From Streptomyces sp. NP-1717 (GTDB lineage Bacteria > Actinomycetota > Actinomycetes > Streptomycetales > Streptomycetaceae): a DNA stretch of 64,000 bases. Below are positions 32,314-58,613 of this stretch, piece after piece (position 1 is the stretch's first letter; the number at the start of each line of letters is the position of its first letter). The translations under genes and the position numbers were made by a program. The stretch is from assembly GCF_022695985.1 (NCBI RefSeq), contig NZ_JAAPBF010000002.1, positions 1-64,000 of the forward strand. The letters run 5' to 3'. The notes under the pieces are model-generated. The model was not told where the DNA came from. It was given only the letters and a program-made list of their open reading frames with translations, and did not search any database.

Positions 32314-33276
32314 TCAGTCGGACATGGCGACCAGGACCCGGCGGGACCCGGTGAACGGCCTGCGGCCGTGGGCGACCCGTACGTTGTCGATGAGCAGCAG
32401 GTCTCCTGTGCGCCAGTCGACGTCGATCGCGCACGCCAGGCCGCGGTCGCGGATCTGGAGGACGTACTCGGCGGGGATGGGCGAGCCGTCGGCGAAGGTG
32501 ACCGACTGGGGCAGGTCCGCCTGGGGCAGGGTCTGGAGCAGCGCGGCGCCCGCCTCGTCGCCGAGGGCGGCCGGGTGCCACTGGTCGGCCTGGTTGAACC
32601 AGAGGGTGGACCCGGTCGCCGGGTCCTCCACGACGGCCGGGCGGACCTGCGTGACGCGCAGGCCGCCGCCCGCCTTCCACTCCCAGTCGGTCCCGGCGGA
32701 GCCCAGGTAACGGTCGACCTCGTCGCGGTCCTCGGTCTCGAAGGTCTCCTGCCAGCTCTTGCCGAACCCCCGGCCGCCGTGCAGGTTCTGCGTATAGCGC
32801 AGCCCGTCGGCGAAGGCCTCCCGCACCACGGGATCGAGGGACCGGTACCACAGAGAGGTGTCGACGACCGGAGTGGCGCCGCCGGTCTCGGCCGCCTGCT
32901 GGCAGAAGAACAGCAGGCGCGCGGGCCATCGCGCCGCGTAGGACATCTCGCTGTGCATCGAGATGGTCAGTTCCCGTGGGTACTCGGTGGACGTGTAGAG
33001 GTTCTGGCCGACCTTCGTACGCGGCGAGTTGCCGTGCACGTACGCCAGACGGTCGGCCAGCAGGAGGGGCATGACGCGCTCCAGCGTCTCCGGGGTGATT
33101 GCGAAGCCGCGGAGAACGAGCGCGGCGTGCTCGGCCAGCAGCTCCGCGACGCGTCCGCCGTCGCCGAGCACGTCCGTCAGTCCGTCCGCCGTGGGCGCCA
33201 CGGCCGGGTATCGCGGCGAGATCACCTTGGGCCGCCAGTCGACCGCGGTGCTGCCTGCCTGCTCAGGTGTGTGCAC
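32314..33276 (-). CDS. SyrP-like TauD/TfdA-family hydroxylase
   Basis: The 320-residue Fe(II)/2-oxoglutarate oxygenase has His108 and Glu110 in ISMHSEMSYAARWPARLLFF and the distal His303 in NVRVAHGRRPFTGSRRVLVA, followed by the 2-oxoglutarate Arg. The HSE form, instead of HxD, and the FFC segment after it are those of SyrP, which hydroxylates Asp while it is bound to a peptidyl carrier protein. The likely target is one of the Asp residues loaded by NRPS-1 module 2 or NRPS-2 module 2. The latter is the methoxy-Asp position in A54145. Which Asp is modified cannot be read from sequence. Confidence 0.87.
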   Translation of the reverse strand: MHTPEQAGSTAVDWRPKVISPRYPAVAPTADGLTDVLGDGGRVAELLAEHAALVLRGFAITPETLERVMPLLLADRLAYVHGNSPRTKVGQNLYTSTEYPRELTISMHSEMSYAARWPARLLFFCQQAAETGGATPVVDTSLWYRSLDPVVREAFADGLRYTQNLHGGRGFGKSWQETFETEDRDEVDRYLGSAGTDWEWKAGGGLRVTQVRPAVVEDPATGSTLWFNQADQWHPAALGDEAGAALLQTLPQADLPQSVTFADGSPIPAEYVLQIRDRGLACAIDVDWRTGDLLLIDNVRVAHGRRPFTGSRRVLVAMSD

Positions 33277-33288
33277 GTGCTCTCCTCG

Positions 33289-34332
33289 TCAGTTCTTCGT
33301 CCCGGTCGCCAGCAGGGCGACACGTGGCAGTTCGGCCCGGAAGCGGGCCCCGGCACGGTGGACGGTGAGGTCCCGTACGGCACCGGGGGCGTCGTACGGC
33401 AGGTCGGCGTCGGTGTAGCGGAAGATGTCGCGCAGCATGCACAGCACCGTGTCGCGCGCGTCCGCGCGGCTCTGTGCGGCCTCGGTGATGAGGGCGAGGC
33501 CGTACATGTCGGTCATGTAGTCGGCGAGGCCCGCCAGCGCCTCCTCCTCGCTGTCGCCCTCGATCACGACGGGGTCGTACATCCGGTCCGCCTCGACGTC
33601 CGCGAACCCGGCCGATTCCAGGTAGCCGCGCATCTCCTCCGCCGTGAAGTGCGGGTAGGCGTGTCCGGCCCGCGAGTAGGGGGCGACCGCCTCCCGGAAC
33701 CAGCGCGCCACCGCGGAGCGCTCGTCGAAGTCGTGCAGCGCGACACGCCCGCCGCGGCCCAGGCAGCGGTACGCCTCCCGGAGGGCGGCCGGACGGTGCC
33801 CCACCTCCAGGTGGTGGGTGCCGTAGGCGAGCAGGACACCGTCGAGCACACCGTCACGGTGCAGCAGACTGTGTGCCTGCTGGCGGACCGCGGGCAGGCC
33901 GCGATCCAGGGCCGACCTGACCATGCCGGCGCTGACGTCACCCGTGATCAGGGGCACCGGGCCGGAGTTCCGGGCACCGCTCATGCCGCGCCACACACGG
34001 GTGAGAAGGCCGTCGCCGCCCAGTACGTCCAGGACGCGGCTCAGCGCGGCGTGGTCGGGGCCCGCCAACTCGGTGAAGAGACGTGCGATGCCCTGGCGGC
34101 GGGCTCCGTCGGCGCGCTGGGCCCGGCGGTAGGAGTCGCCGCGGCCGCCGTTGTCGTCGGTGTCGAATTCGTTGCGCCCTTCCAGCCAGCGCGCACCGGT
34201 TAGGGCAGCCATCCGGGCGGGGTCGAGGAGTTCGGCGACGTGCTGGTGGTACTCCTTCATGTGCTGCTCGTAGTCGTGCAGCGACATGCCGGGCAGGTAG
34301 CGGGTGTCGGTCCCTTGTGCCGTACCGCTCAT
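33289..34332 (-). CDS. SAM methyltransferase, candidate GlmT/DptI-type for 3-methylglutamate
   Basis: The 347-residue protein has a helical N-terminal region (MSLHDYEQHMKEYHQHVAEL) and a class I core. LSRVLDVLGGDGLLTRV is the SAM glycine loop, PLITGDVSAGMV the second strand region and LLAYGTHHL the motif IV position; FDERSAVARWFREAV follows. Length and context agree with GlmT, DptI and LptI, which methylate 2-oxoglutarate on the way to 3-methyl-Glu in CDA, daptomycin and A54145. The Glu-type pocket of NRPS-3 module 1 fits. The assignment to that group rests on context and general layout, not on an alignment. The start overlaps the previous stop (ATGA). Confidence 0.78.
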   Translation of the reverse strand: MSGTAQGTDTRYLPGMSLHDYEQHMKEYHQHVAELLDPARMAALTGARWLEGRNEFDTDDNGGRGDSYRRAQRADGARRQGIARLFTELAGPDHAALSRVLDVLGGDGLLTRVWRGMSGARNSGPVPLITGDVSAGMVRSALDRGLPAVRQQAHSLLHRDGVLDGVLLAYGTHHLEVGHRPAALREAYRCLGRGGRVALHDFDERSAVARWFREAVAPYSRAGHAYPHFTAEEMRGYLESAGFADVEADRMYDPVVIEGDSEEEALAGLADYMTDMYGLALITEAAQSRADARDTVLCMLRDIFRYTDADLPYDAPGAVRDLTVHRAGARFRAELPRVALLATGTKN

Positions 34333-35198
34333 GCGGATGCCTCCTTCGTCGCGGGTCGGATGTCGCCGGCGGGCACTCTCACGCCACCCGGTGTGGTCTG
34401 CCGCTCGGCGAGGAACTCGAGCACGAGCGCGTTGACCTCGTCGGGACGTTCCAGGTAGCCGTAGTGGCCGCACCCCTCGACCAGCCTGAAGTCGCAGTCG
34501 GGAATGGCTTGGGCGACCTCGCGGCCCAGGTGGGGCGGGCAGACGAGGTCGTCCGCGAAGCCGAGGACCCGGCAGGGCACGGAGACGTCGCGGTAGGCGG
34601 CGAGCCGGTCGGGGAAGGCGCCGAGGCCGATCTGCACGCGGGTGCCGGAACCGTCGTCGCCGGCGAGTTCGAAGAGCTCCAGCCAGTCGGCGGCCCGCCG
34701 GTCGTCGTCGAGGGTGCGCGGTGAGAGATTCTGCAGGGCCTTCATCGCGGCGTCGTAGGCGGCGGGCAGCCGCACTCCGCTGTCCCGGATCGCGATCTCC
34801 GCGTCGAGGGCTGCCCGCCGGGTGCGGTCCAGCCGGCCGCGGGTCGCCATGAGCAGCGCACCGCGGACCAGATCGGGCCGGGCCAGGGCGAGTTCCGTCG
34901 TGACGCGCGCGCCCAGGGAGGTACCGACGACGAGCGCGGGTCCGGCACCGAGGTGCTCGATGAGACCGGCCGTGTCGGTCACCATGTCGTCGATCGTGAA
35001 CGGCCCGACGCCGCGCGTGGCTCCCACGCCCCTGTTGTCGAAGGTGACCGCGCGGAACCCCGCACGGGTGAGCGCGCCCACCTGGTGCAGATGCCAGGCG
35101 CGTCCCGCGGCACCGGTACCCATGACGAGCACCACCATCGGCCCGTCTCCGGTGCTGTTGTAGTGCAGCGGGATCCCGTTGATCTCCGCAGTCGGCAT
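34329..35198 (-). CDS. Alpha/beta hydrolase, probable cluster-associated editing thioesterase
   Basis: The 289-residue hydrolase has a complete catalytic triad. Ser94 lies in LVVGTSLGARVT, the Asp candidate in GFADDLVCPP and the His in VEGCGHYGYLERPDEV. VVLVMGTGAAGRAWHLHQV provides the oxyanion HG-like loop in altered form. In the daptomycin and A54145 clusters a comparable hydrolase (DptH type) follows the MbtH gene, where it is viewed as a type II thioesterase. The same order holds here. It could also be a general esterase. A hairpin at 35283-35316 lies upstream. Confidence 0.82.
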   Translation of the reverse strand: MPTAEINGIPLHYNSTGDGPMVVLVMGTGAAGRAWHLHQVGALTRAGFRAVTFDNRGVGATRGVGPFTIDDMVTDTAGLIEHLGAGPALVVGTSLGARVTTELALARPDLVRGALLMATRGRLDRTRRAALDAEIAIRDSGVRLPAAYDAAMKALQNLSPRTLDDDRRAADWLELFELAGDDGSGTRVQIGLGAFPDRLAAYRDVSVPCRVLGFADDLVCPPHLGREVAQAIPDCDFRLVEGCGHYGYLERPDEVNALVLEFLAERQTTPGGVRVPAGDIRPATKEASA

Positions 35199-35282
35199 CG
35201 TGGTGTCCTTTCTCGCCGTTCTTCGCTCCGCGTGCGGGTTCGTGGCCGGGCGGGGGCGGTTGTGGGCAGGGTGAGGCCGGGC

Positions 35283-35316
35283 CGGGGCCGGTGGAAGTGA
35301 GTGACCACCGGCCCCG
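35283..35316. terminator. Intercistronic hairpin between mbtH-like and hydrolase genes
   Basis: GGGGCCGGTGG (35284-35294) pairs perfectly with CCACCGGCCCC (35305-35315) around a 10-base loop, and one further C-G pair closes the base. It begins 7 bases after the MbtH stop in the direction of transcription, inside the only sizeable gap (124 bases) of the cluster. Partial termination or mRNA stabilisation between the NRPS genes and the tailoring genes is plausible. Confidence 0.5.
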
Positions 35317-35322
35317 CCGGCG

Positions 35323-35559
35323 TCAGCTCGGGGTGGAGCCGGTCCGCTCGTGCTCCTCCATCGCCCTGACCAGGCTGTTGGGGCGCATGTCGGTCCAGTT
35401 GGTCTCGATGTGGTCGAGGCACTCCTGCCGTCCGGAATCCCGCACGACCGCCTTCCAGCCGTCCGGGATCTCCACGAACGCGGGCCAGAGCGAGTACTGA
35501 CCCTCGTCGTTCACGAGCACGTGGAAGGTGCCTTCCGGGTCTTCGAAGGGGTTGGTCAT
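35323..35559 (-). CDS. MbtH-like NRPS accessory protein
   Basis: The 78-residue protein shows the MbtH signature in full: [33 protein letters not shown], the Cys-containing [14 protein letters not shown] and SLVRAME. The Trp, Pro and Ser residues that hold adenylation domains are all present. It binds and activates adenylation domains of the neighbouring NRPSs in the cytosol. It starts 3 bases after the NRPS-3 stop, so it is made together with them. Daptomycin and A54145 clusters have the same protein at the same place. Confidence 0.96.
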   Translation of the reverse strand: MTNPFEDPEGTFHVLVNDEGQYSLWPAFVEIPDGWKAVVRDSGRQECLDHIETNWTDMRPNSLVRAMEEHERTGSTPS

Positions 35560-35562
35560 CTC

Positions 35563-38500
35563 TCATACCTCTTGCTTCTTCTCGGAATGTCCCCGCAGGG
35601 CTTTCATCTGCTGAGCCAGGACGTGGCCGACCTGCGCGGCCGACTCCGGCTCGGTGAGCATGGACTTGTGTTCCGCGTCGATGCCGTGGACCTCGACGCC
35701 GCCGCCGGTGTGGGGCAGCCAGGAGTCCGGCGTGCGGCCGGGGCGTGCCGCGCGGGTCCTGTCGGCGGTGAGGTGGAGGATGCGGGCCCGCACCCGGCCG
35801 GGGACGAAGGCGCGCATGAGCCGGACGTTGTTGACGTACACGTCCTTGGCGGCGAGGAGTTCCTCGTCCTCCAGGTACGCCATCGAATCGTCCTGGTCCT
35901 GGAGGAAGGCGCGGAACCGGGCGAGGGGGAAGCGCCCCTCCCCGATCTCGTCGTCGGAGAACTCGAATCCGGCGGCGCGCAGGTTGTCCGCGACGATCTC
36001 GGCCGCGGTGGGCTCCCCGACCGCCGGGTCGCGGTCCTCGACGGGGTAGGAGTCGAGCATGGCGAGCAGCTCGACCTCCTCGCCCTCGGCCTCCAGCAGC
36101 TCGGTCATGGCGTGGGCTATGTGGCCGCCGAGCGACCAGCCGAGAAAGCGGTAGGGGCCGCCGGGCTGCACGGAACGGACGAGCCCCACGTACTCGGCCG
36201 CCATCTCCACCAGGGTGGCCGGCAGACCGTCCCCGCCGGGTCCGGGGGTACGAGCCTGGATCGCGTGGAGCGGCGTGTCGGAGGTCAGATGGGTGAGCAG
36301 CGGCGCGTAGCACCAGCCGAGCCCGGCGCCCGGGTGCAGGCAGAACAGCGGGGGTTCGGCACCGCGCTCGCGCAGCGCCAGCATCCGCAGCGGCGCGCGC
36401 CGTTCCGTCGCGCCGTCGATACGGGCGGCGAGCCGCGCGACCGTAGGGGCCTGGAAGAGGTCGCGTATGCCCAGCTCCGGCGCGCCCAGCCGGGAGCGGA
36501 TGCGGGAGACGAGCCGGATGGCGAGCATCGAGTGCCCGCCCGACTCGAAGAACCCGTCGTCGATGCCGATCAGGTCGATGCCGAGGACCTCCGCGAACAG
36601 CTCGCAGAGCAGCGCCTCGCGCTCGGTGCGCGGCGGGTTGCCGGTGCCGCCCTGGTGGCCGGGTGCGGGCAGGGCGCGGCGGTCGAGCTTGCCGTTGGGC
36701 GTGACCGGCAGCGTGTCCATGGGGACGAAGACCGAGGGGACCATGTAGTCGGGCAGTTTCGCCTCGGCGTACCGGCGCAGGGCGGCGAGGTCGGGTGGAG
36801 CGGCGTCGCGGCCTGGCGTCACGTACGCGACGAGCCGCTTGTCCCCCGGGCGGTCCTCGCGGACCAGCACCGCGGCCCGCGCGATCTCCGGGCGCGCGGC
36901 GAGCACGTTCTCCACTTCCCCCGGTTCCACCCGGAAGCCGCGCAGTTTGACCTGGTGGTCGAGTCGGCCCAGGTGGTGCAGCGCGCCGTCCTTGTCCCAC
37001 CGTACGAGGTCGCCGGTGCGGTACATCCGCTCGCCGGGGGCGCCGAAGGGGCAGGCCACGAAGCGCTCGGCGGTGAGCCCGGGCCGATTGCCGTAGCCGC
37101 GCGCGAGACTGCGGCCGGCGATGTACAACTCGCCCGGTACACCGGGGGGCACGGGCCGCAGCGCGGTGTCGAGGACGTACACGCGCGCGTTGCGGATCGG
37201 CGTGCCGACGGATGGCGTGGCGGGCCAGGAGTCCACGTCCGCCGGCAGGTTGGCGACGGTGACGACGTGGGTCTCGGTTGGCCCGTAGTGGTTGTACAGC
37301 CGCAGCGCGGGGTTGCCGCGGTGCAGGGAGCGGACCGGCTCGCCGGCGGTCAGCGTCTCGCCGCCCTGGACCAGGCCTGTCAACGCGGGCAGCGTGGTGC
37401 CCAGTTCCCCGGCCGCCTCGCACACGGCCTCGACCATCAGGTTGGGGGCGTACAGCTCGGACACCTGCTGGGCGTCCAGCCAGCGGACCAGCTCCACCGG
37501 GTCCCGGCGCAGCTCGTCGTCCGGGATCACGAGGCAGCTGCCCGAGGTGAGGGCGGCCAGGGTCTCCTGCGCCGATACGTCGAAGCCGATGGCCGCGAAC
37601 TGCGCGATGCGGTGGCCGGGGCCGCGGGGCACCGTCTCGGCGTACCAGGCGAGGAGGTTGGCGAGTGCGCCACCGGACATGGTGACGCCCTTGGGGCGGC
37701 CGGTGGAGCCGGAGGTGTAGATGACGTACGCGAGGGAGTCCGGGTGCGGTGGCGAGAGGCGGTCGGCGTCCGTCGGGTCCGTGGCGGGCAGCTCGGCCAG
37801 TGCCCGGCGCGTCTCCGTAGCCCCGGGAAGCAGCACGGGCGTAGCGGGTGCCGTGTCGGTGAGACCGGCGGCGAGTTCGGCGGTCGTGACGAGCAGCCCG
37901 GGGCCGGCGTCCGCCAGCATGTACGTGAGGCGGTCCGGGGGGTATTCCGGGTCGAGCGGCAGGTAGGCGGCGCCTGTCTTGAGGACGGCGAGGATGGCGG
38001 TGACCAGGTCGGCGGAGCGGGGCAGGAGCAGGGCGACGGTGGACTCGGGGCCGACGCCGCGGCTGATCATCAGCCTGGCCAGTCGGTTGGCGCGGCTGTT
38101 CAGCTCGCTGTAGTTCAGCCGCTCGCCGGGCGCGATGACGGCCGGCGCCTCGGGGTCCCGCGCGGCGCGCTCTTCGAACATCTCCGGCAGCGAGGCGCCG
38201 GCAGGGGGACGTGCCGTGTCGTTCCAGCGGCTGAGCACGCTGTCTCGTTCCTCGCCCGAAAGGATCTCCGCCCGGCCGATGGTCCGGCGCGGGTCCGCGG
38301 TGACGTCGGCCAGCAAGCGGTGGAAGCGGGTGAGGAGACCGGTGGCCGTGTCACGGTCGAACACATCGGTGCTGTACTCCAGGGACAGGGCGATGCCGGT
38401 TGCCTCTCCTTCCTCGTCGTAGGACTCGACGAAGGACAGGAGCAGGTCGAACTTGGCGGTGGCCGACTCGACGGGCTGCGGGCTCACCGTGACCCCCGGT

Positions 38501-41500
38501 ACTCCCCCGTTCTGGCCGGAGAGCTGCGCCTCGGTGTTGTTGCAGGTGAGCGCGGCCTGGAAGAGCGGGTGCCGGGAGAGGGTGCGGTCGGGGTTGAGCC
38601 GCTCGGCCAGCCGCTCGAACGGCAGGTCCTGGTGCGCGTACGCGGCGAGAGCCGTCTCCCGGACCCGTCCGACCAGTTCGCCGAACGACGGGTCGCCGGA
38701 GGTGTCCACGCGCATGACGAGCGTGTTGACGAAGAAGCCGACCAGTTCCTCCAGCGCGTCGTCGGTGCGGCCGGCGACGGGGGTACCCAGCGGGATGTCG
38801 TCGCCGGCGCCCATCCGGCTGAGGAGGGCCGCGAACGCGGCCTGCACGACCATGAACACGCTGGCTTGGTGAGTACGGGCCAGCTCGGCCGTCCGGGTGT
38901 GCACGCCGGGACCGGTCTCGGCGAAGACCTGCGCCCCGGTCTGGGTGGAGACGGACGGCCGGGGCCGGTCGAAGGGCAGGGTCAGCTCCTCGGGAAGGCC
39001 GCGCAGGGCCTCCTCCCAGTAGGCGAGCTGGGCGGCGCCGACACTGCCGGAGTCGTCCGGGTCGCCGAGGAACTCCCGCTGCCACAGGGCGTAGTCGGCG
39101 TACTGGACGGGCAGCGGCCGCCAGCCGGGGGCCGCGCCCGCGGAGCGCGCCCGGTAGGCGGTGAGCAGGTCGCGCAGGAGCCGCTTGGTGGACCAGCCGT
39201 CGCCGGCGATGTGGTGCACGACGAGGACGAGGACGTGCGCCTCGGGACCGGCCGCGAACAGCCGGGCACGCAGCGGGAACTCGCCCGCCAGGTCGAAGGA
39301 GTACGCGATGGCCTCGGCGACCGCCGCGTCCATGCCGTCCTCGGGTACGTCACGGGCGTCGAGCAAGGGGCGCGCCTCGACCGGTGTGGCGATGACCTGG
39401 TACGGCCCCTGCTCGTCCTCCTCGTAGCGGGTGCGCAGGCTCTCGTGCCGGGCCACGACGTCCTCGAGGGCGGAGCGGAGCGCGCCGGCGTCGAGGGCGC
39501 CGTCGAGGCGCAGGGTCGCGTGGATGTTGTACGTGGGGCTCGGGCCGTTCAACTGGTGCAGGATCCACAGCCGCTGCTGCGCGTGGGAGAGCGGGACGCG
39601 CTCGGGACGCGGGACCGGCCGTACGGATGGGCGGACGGCGTGGGAGGTGTCGAGGAGTCCGGCGAGAGCGCCGACCGTCGGGTTCTCGAACATCTGCTTG
39701 ATGGACAGTTCGACGTCGAGTGTCGAACGGACCCTGCTCACCAGTCTGGTGGCGAGGAGTGAGTGGCCGCCGAGCGCGAAGAAGTCGTCATCGATGCCGA
39801 CCTGGGGCCGGCGCAGGATCTCCGCGAACAGTCGGCAGAGGATCTCCTCACGGGGCGACCTCGGAGCACGCCCGGCGCGGGTCGCGTCATCCGGGCGCGG
39901 CCGGGGCAGCGCGCCGCGGTCGATCTTTCCGTTGGGGGTCAGCGGCAGCGCGTCGAGCCCGACGTACAGCGCGGGCACCATGTGGGCGGGCAGTGAACGG
40001 TGCAGGTGGGCGGTCAGGTCGTCGGTTCCGGGGAGGCCGTCGGGTCCGGTGCCGGCCGTGGTGGGAACGATGTAGGCGACCAACCGCGCGTGGGCCGGGT
40101 CGTCCTCCTCGGTGACGACGACGGCGGCCCGCTCCACCACGGGGTGTGCGGCCAGCGCCGCCTCGATCTCGCCGGCTTCGATCCGGAAGCCGCGCAGGTT
40201 GATCTGGGTGTCGGTGCGGGCGATGTACTCCAGGGCGCCGTCGGCGTTCCAGCGGACGAGGTCGCCGGTGCGGTACATCCGCTCACCCGGCGCGCCGAAC
40301 GGGCAGGCCACGAAGCGCTCCGCGGTCCCCGCGGGCCGGTGGACGTAGCCGTGCGCGACGCCTTCGCCGGCCACGTACAGCTCGCCGGGGACACCGGCGG
40401 GCACGGGCCGGAGGCCGGAACCGAGCACGTACAGGCGGGTGTTCCACACCGGCCGCCCGATGGGCACGGGCCCGTCCGGGGTCGGGTCGCCGGGTGCCAG
40501 CCGGTGTTCGGAACAGTTGACGGTCGTCTCGGTGGGGCCGTAGACGTTGTAGACCGTGACACCGGGGTGGTCCGCGCGCCAGCGGCGCAGCGGAGCGCCG
40601 AGAAGCTGCTCGCCGCCGAAGGTGATGGCGCCGGTGGGGCAGACCCGGCCGGGCAGGGTGTCGAGCAGCGTGAGGTGGCTGGGGGTCGCCTTCATGAAGT
40701 CGGGCGGCGCCTCGTCCGGCCCCAGCACCGGGTCGTCCTCCAGCGACGCGAGGCGTACGCAGCCGCCGCTGATGAGCGGGACGTACAGCGCGCCCACGGT
40801 GAGGTCGAAGGACACCGGAGAGTGCACGAGGGCGCGCCCCGTGGCGGGGTATTCGCCCGCGGCACGCAACAGATAGCCCACCAGAGAGCGGTGCGCGACG
40901 ACGACGCCCTTGGGCCGGCCGGTGGAGCCGGAGGTGTAGATGACGTACGCGGGGTGGGCGGGCAGCAACGGCGCGAGGCGGTCCGCGTCGAGGACGGAGC
41001 CGTCCTCGACCGAGCCCCGGGCGGCGGTCTCGCGTGGGTCGTCCAGCACCACCACGGGACACTCGGTGGCGGGGAGCAGGGGGGCTGCCGCGGTGTCGGT
41101 GAGTACGAGCAGCGGCCGGACGTCGTCGAGCATGAAGGCGACGCGCTCGGGCGGGTATTCGGGGTCGACGGGCACGTAGGCGGCGCCGGTCTTCATGACG
41201 GCGAGGGCGGCGAGCACCAGCTCCGGCGAGCGGGGCAGCGCCACGGCGACGTTCGTGCCGGGGCCGGCGCCGCGTCCGATGAGCACCCGGGCCAGCCGGT
41301 CGGACTCCGCCGCCAGCTCCCGGTAGGTCAGCGTCCGCTTCGCGGTCGCCACGGCCGGGCTGTCGGGGGTGCGGGCGGCCTGGCGGGTGAAGAGCTGCGG
41401 CAGGGTGACGTCCTCGACCTCGCGGGCGGTGTCGTTCAGCCCGTCGATGAGGTGGACGCGCTCATCGGGGCTGAGGACGTCGACGCGCCCGGTGGGCAGG

Positions 41501-42779
41501 CCGGGATCGGCGACGAAGACGTCGACCACCCGCAGGAGCCGGTCGCGAAGGGCCGCGGCAGCCGCGGGATCCACGGCGGAGGGGCGATGGCCGATACGGA
41601 ACCGCAGGGGCGGTCCCGGCGAGGCGAGCAGGCACAGCGGGTAGTGCATGGCGTCGCGCATGCCGGTACCGGTGATCCGCAGTGGGCCGCGCCCGGGCGC
41701 GGCGACCGGGTCCGGGGCCCCGGAGGGCGCCGACGGGTAGTTCTCGAACGCCATCACGGAATCGAACAGTTCGGGGTGCCCGGTCTGGAGCTGGATGTCG
41801 GCGAGCCGGTGGTGCTGGTGGTCGAGCAGAGCGGTCTGCTCGACCTGGAGCCTGCGCAGGAACGCGTTCAGCGGCTCGTGTGCCCGGGTGCGGACGCGCA
41901 GCGGGAGGGTGTTGACGAACAGCCCGATCATGTTCTCGACGCCGTCGAGTTCGGGCGGGCGGCCGGAGACGGTCACTCCGTAGACGACGTCCTCGCGACC
42001 GGTGGCCCGGCCGAGCACCAGCCCCCACAGGCCCTGGACCACGGTGTTGAGGGTGACCCCGGTTCCGCGCGCCAGCCGGACCAGCGCCTCGGAGGTGTGC
42101 TCGGGCAGCGCGAAGCCGAGCCATGCGGGGGCCTCGGCGGCCCGGGGTGCCCGCGGCGCGACGAGGGTGGGCCCGTCGAGGCCGGTGAGCGCCGCGCGCC
42201 AGGCGGACTCGTCCGCGGCGCCGTCGCGCGCCGCCAGCCACCCGAGGTAGTCCCGGAAGGGGCGTACCGGAGGCAGCGCCGCGGGGTCGCCCGAGGACCG
42301 GTACAGGGTCATGAGTTCACGCAGCAACAAGGGCATCGACCAGCCGTCGAGCACGATGTGATGGTTGGTGAGGGCGAACCGGTACCGGTCGTCGGCCAGC
42401 CTCAGCAGCAGAAAGCGCACCAGCGGCGGCCGGGAGAGCCGGAAGCGGCGCCAGCGATGCTCGTCCAGCGCTTCGCGCGTCGTCTCCTCGGGATCGGCGG
42501 CCTGCCGCAGGTCGAGCTCCTCCCAGGGCGGCTCGACCTCGTGGGGCACGAACTGCACCGGGGACTTGGCGGCCTGGACGGAGAAACCCGCGCGCAGGTT
42601 GTCGTGTCGGCGCAGCAGCGTGGCGACGGCGTTCCGCAGGGCGGTGACGTCGAGGGTGCCGCGCAGGTCGACGACCGTCTGGACGGTGTAGACGTCCGGT
42701 TCGTCCTCGGTGTAGCTGCTGTGGAAGAGCAGCCCTTCCTGGAGAGGGGTGAGGGGCAGGACGTCCTTCAGGGATCGGC

Positions 42780-42783
<4 letters not shown>
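35563..42783 (-). CDS. NRPS-3, terminal two modules (C-A-PCP-C-A-PCP-TE; Glu-type, Pro-type)
   Basis: The 2406-residue synthetase starts at ATG 42783, overlapping the NRPS-2 stop. Module 1 has a condensation domain ([10 protein letters not shown] about residue 142) of the DCL subtype, since [12 protein letters not shown] follows and NRPS-2 ends in an epimerase. Its adenylation domain (TSGSTG about 615) has pocket residues DLGKTGVVN plus Lys, the Glu/3-methyl-Glu type, and its PCP has GGHS about 1004. Module 2 has an LCL condensation domain ([10 protein letters not shown] about 1193) and an adenylation domain (about 1688) with pocket DVQYVGHVV plus Lys, closest to proline or pipecolate types. 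Its PCP is at about 2083. The thioesterase has Ser in GWSLGGH (about 2217), an Asp in [11 protein letters not shown] and a His in DAEHKSML (about 2371), and should cyclise and release the peptide. Confidence 0.95.

Positions 42784-58612
<15,829 letters not shown>

Positions 58613-58613
<1 letters not shown>

Noticed and set aside
35350-39762. Very long plus-strand open frame, and similar ones at 42978-48749, 49098-54776, 56577-59009 and 58481-61345
   Set aside because: They lie antisense to NRPS genes with clear domain motifs; they are Gly/Arg/Val-rich by-products of high third-position GC.
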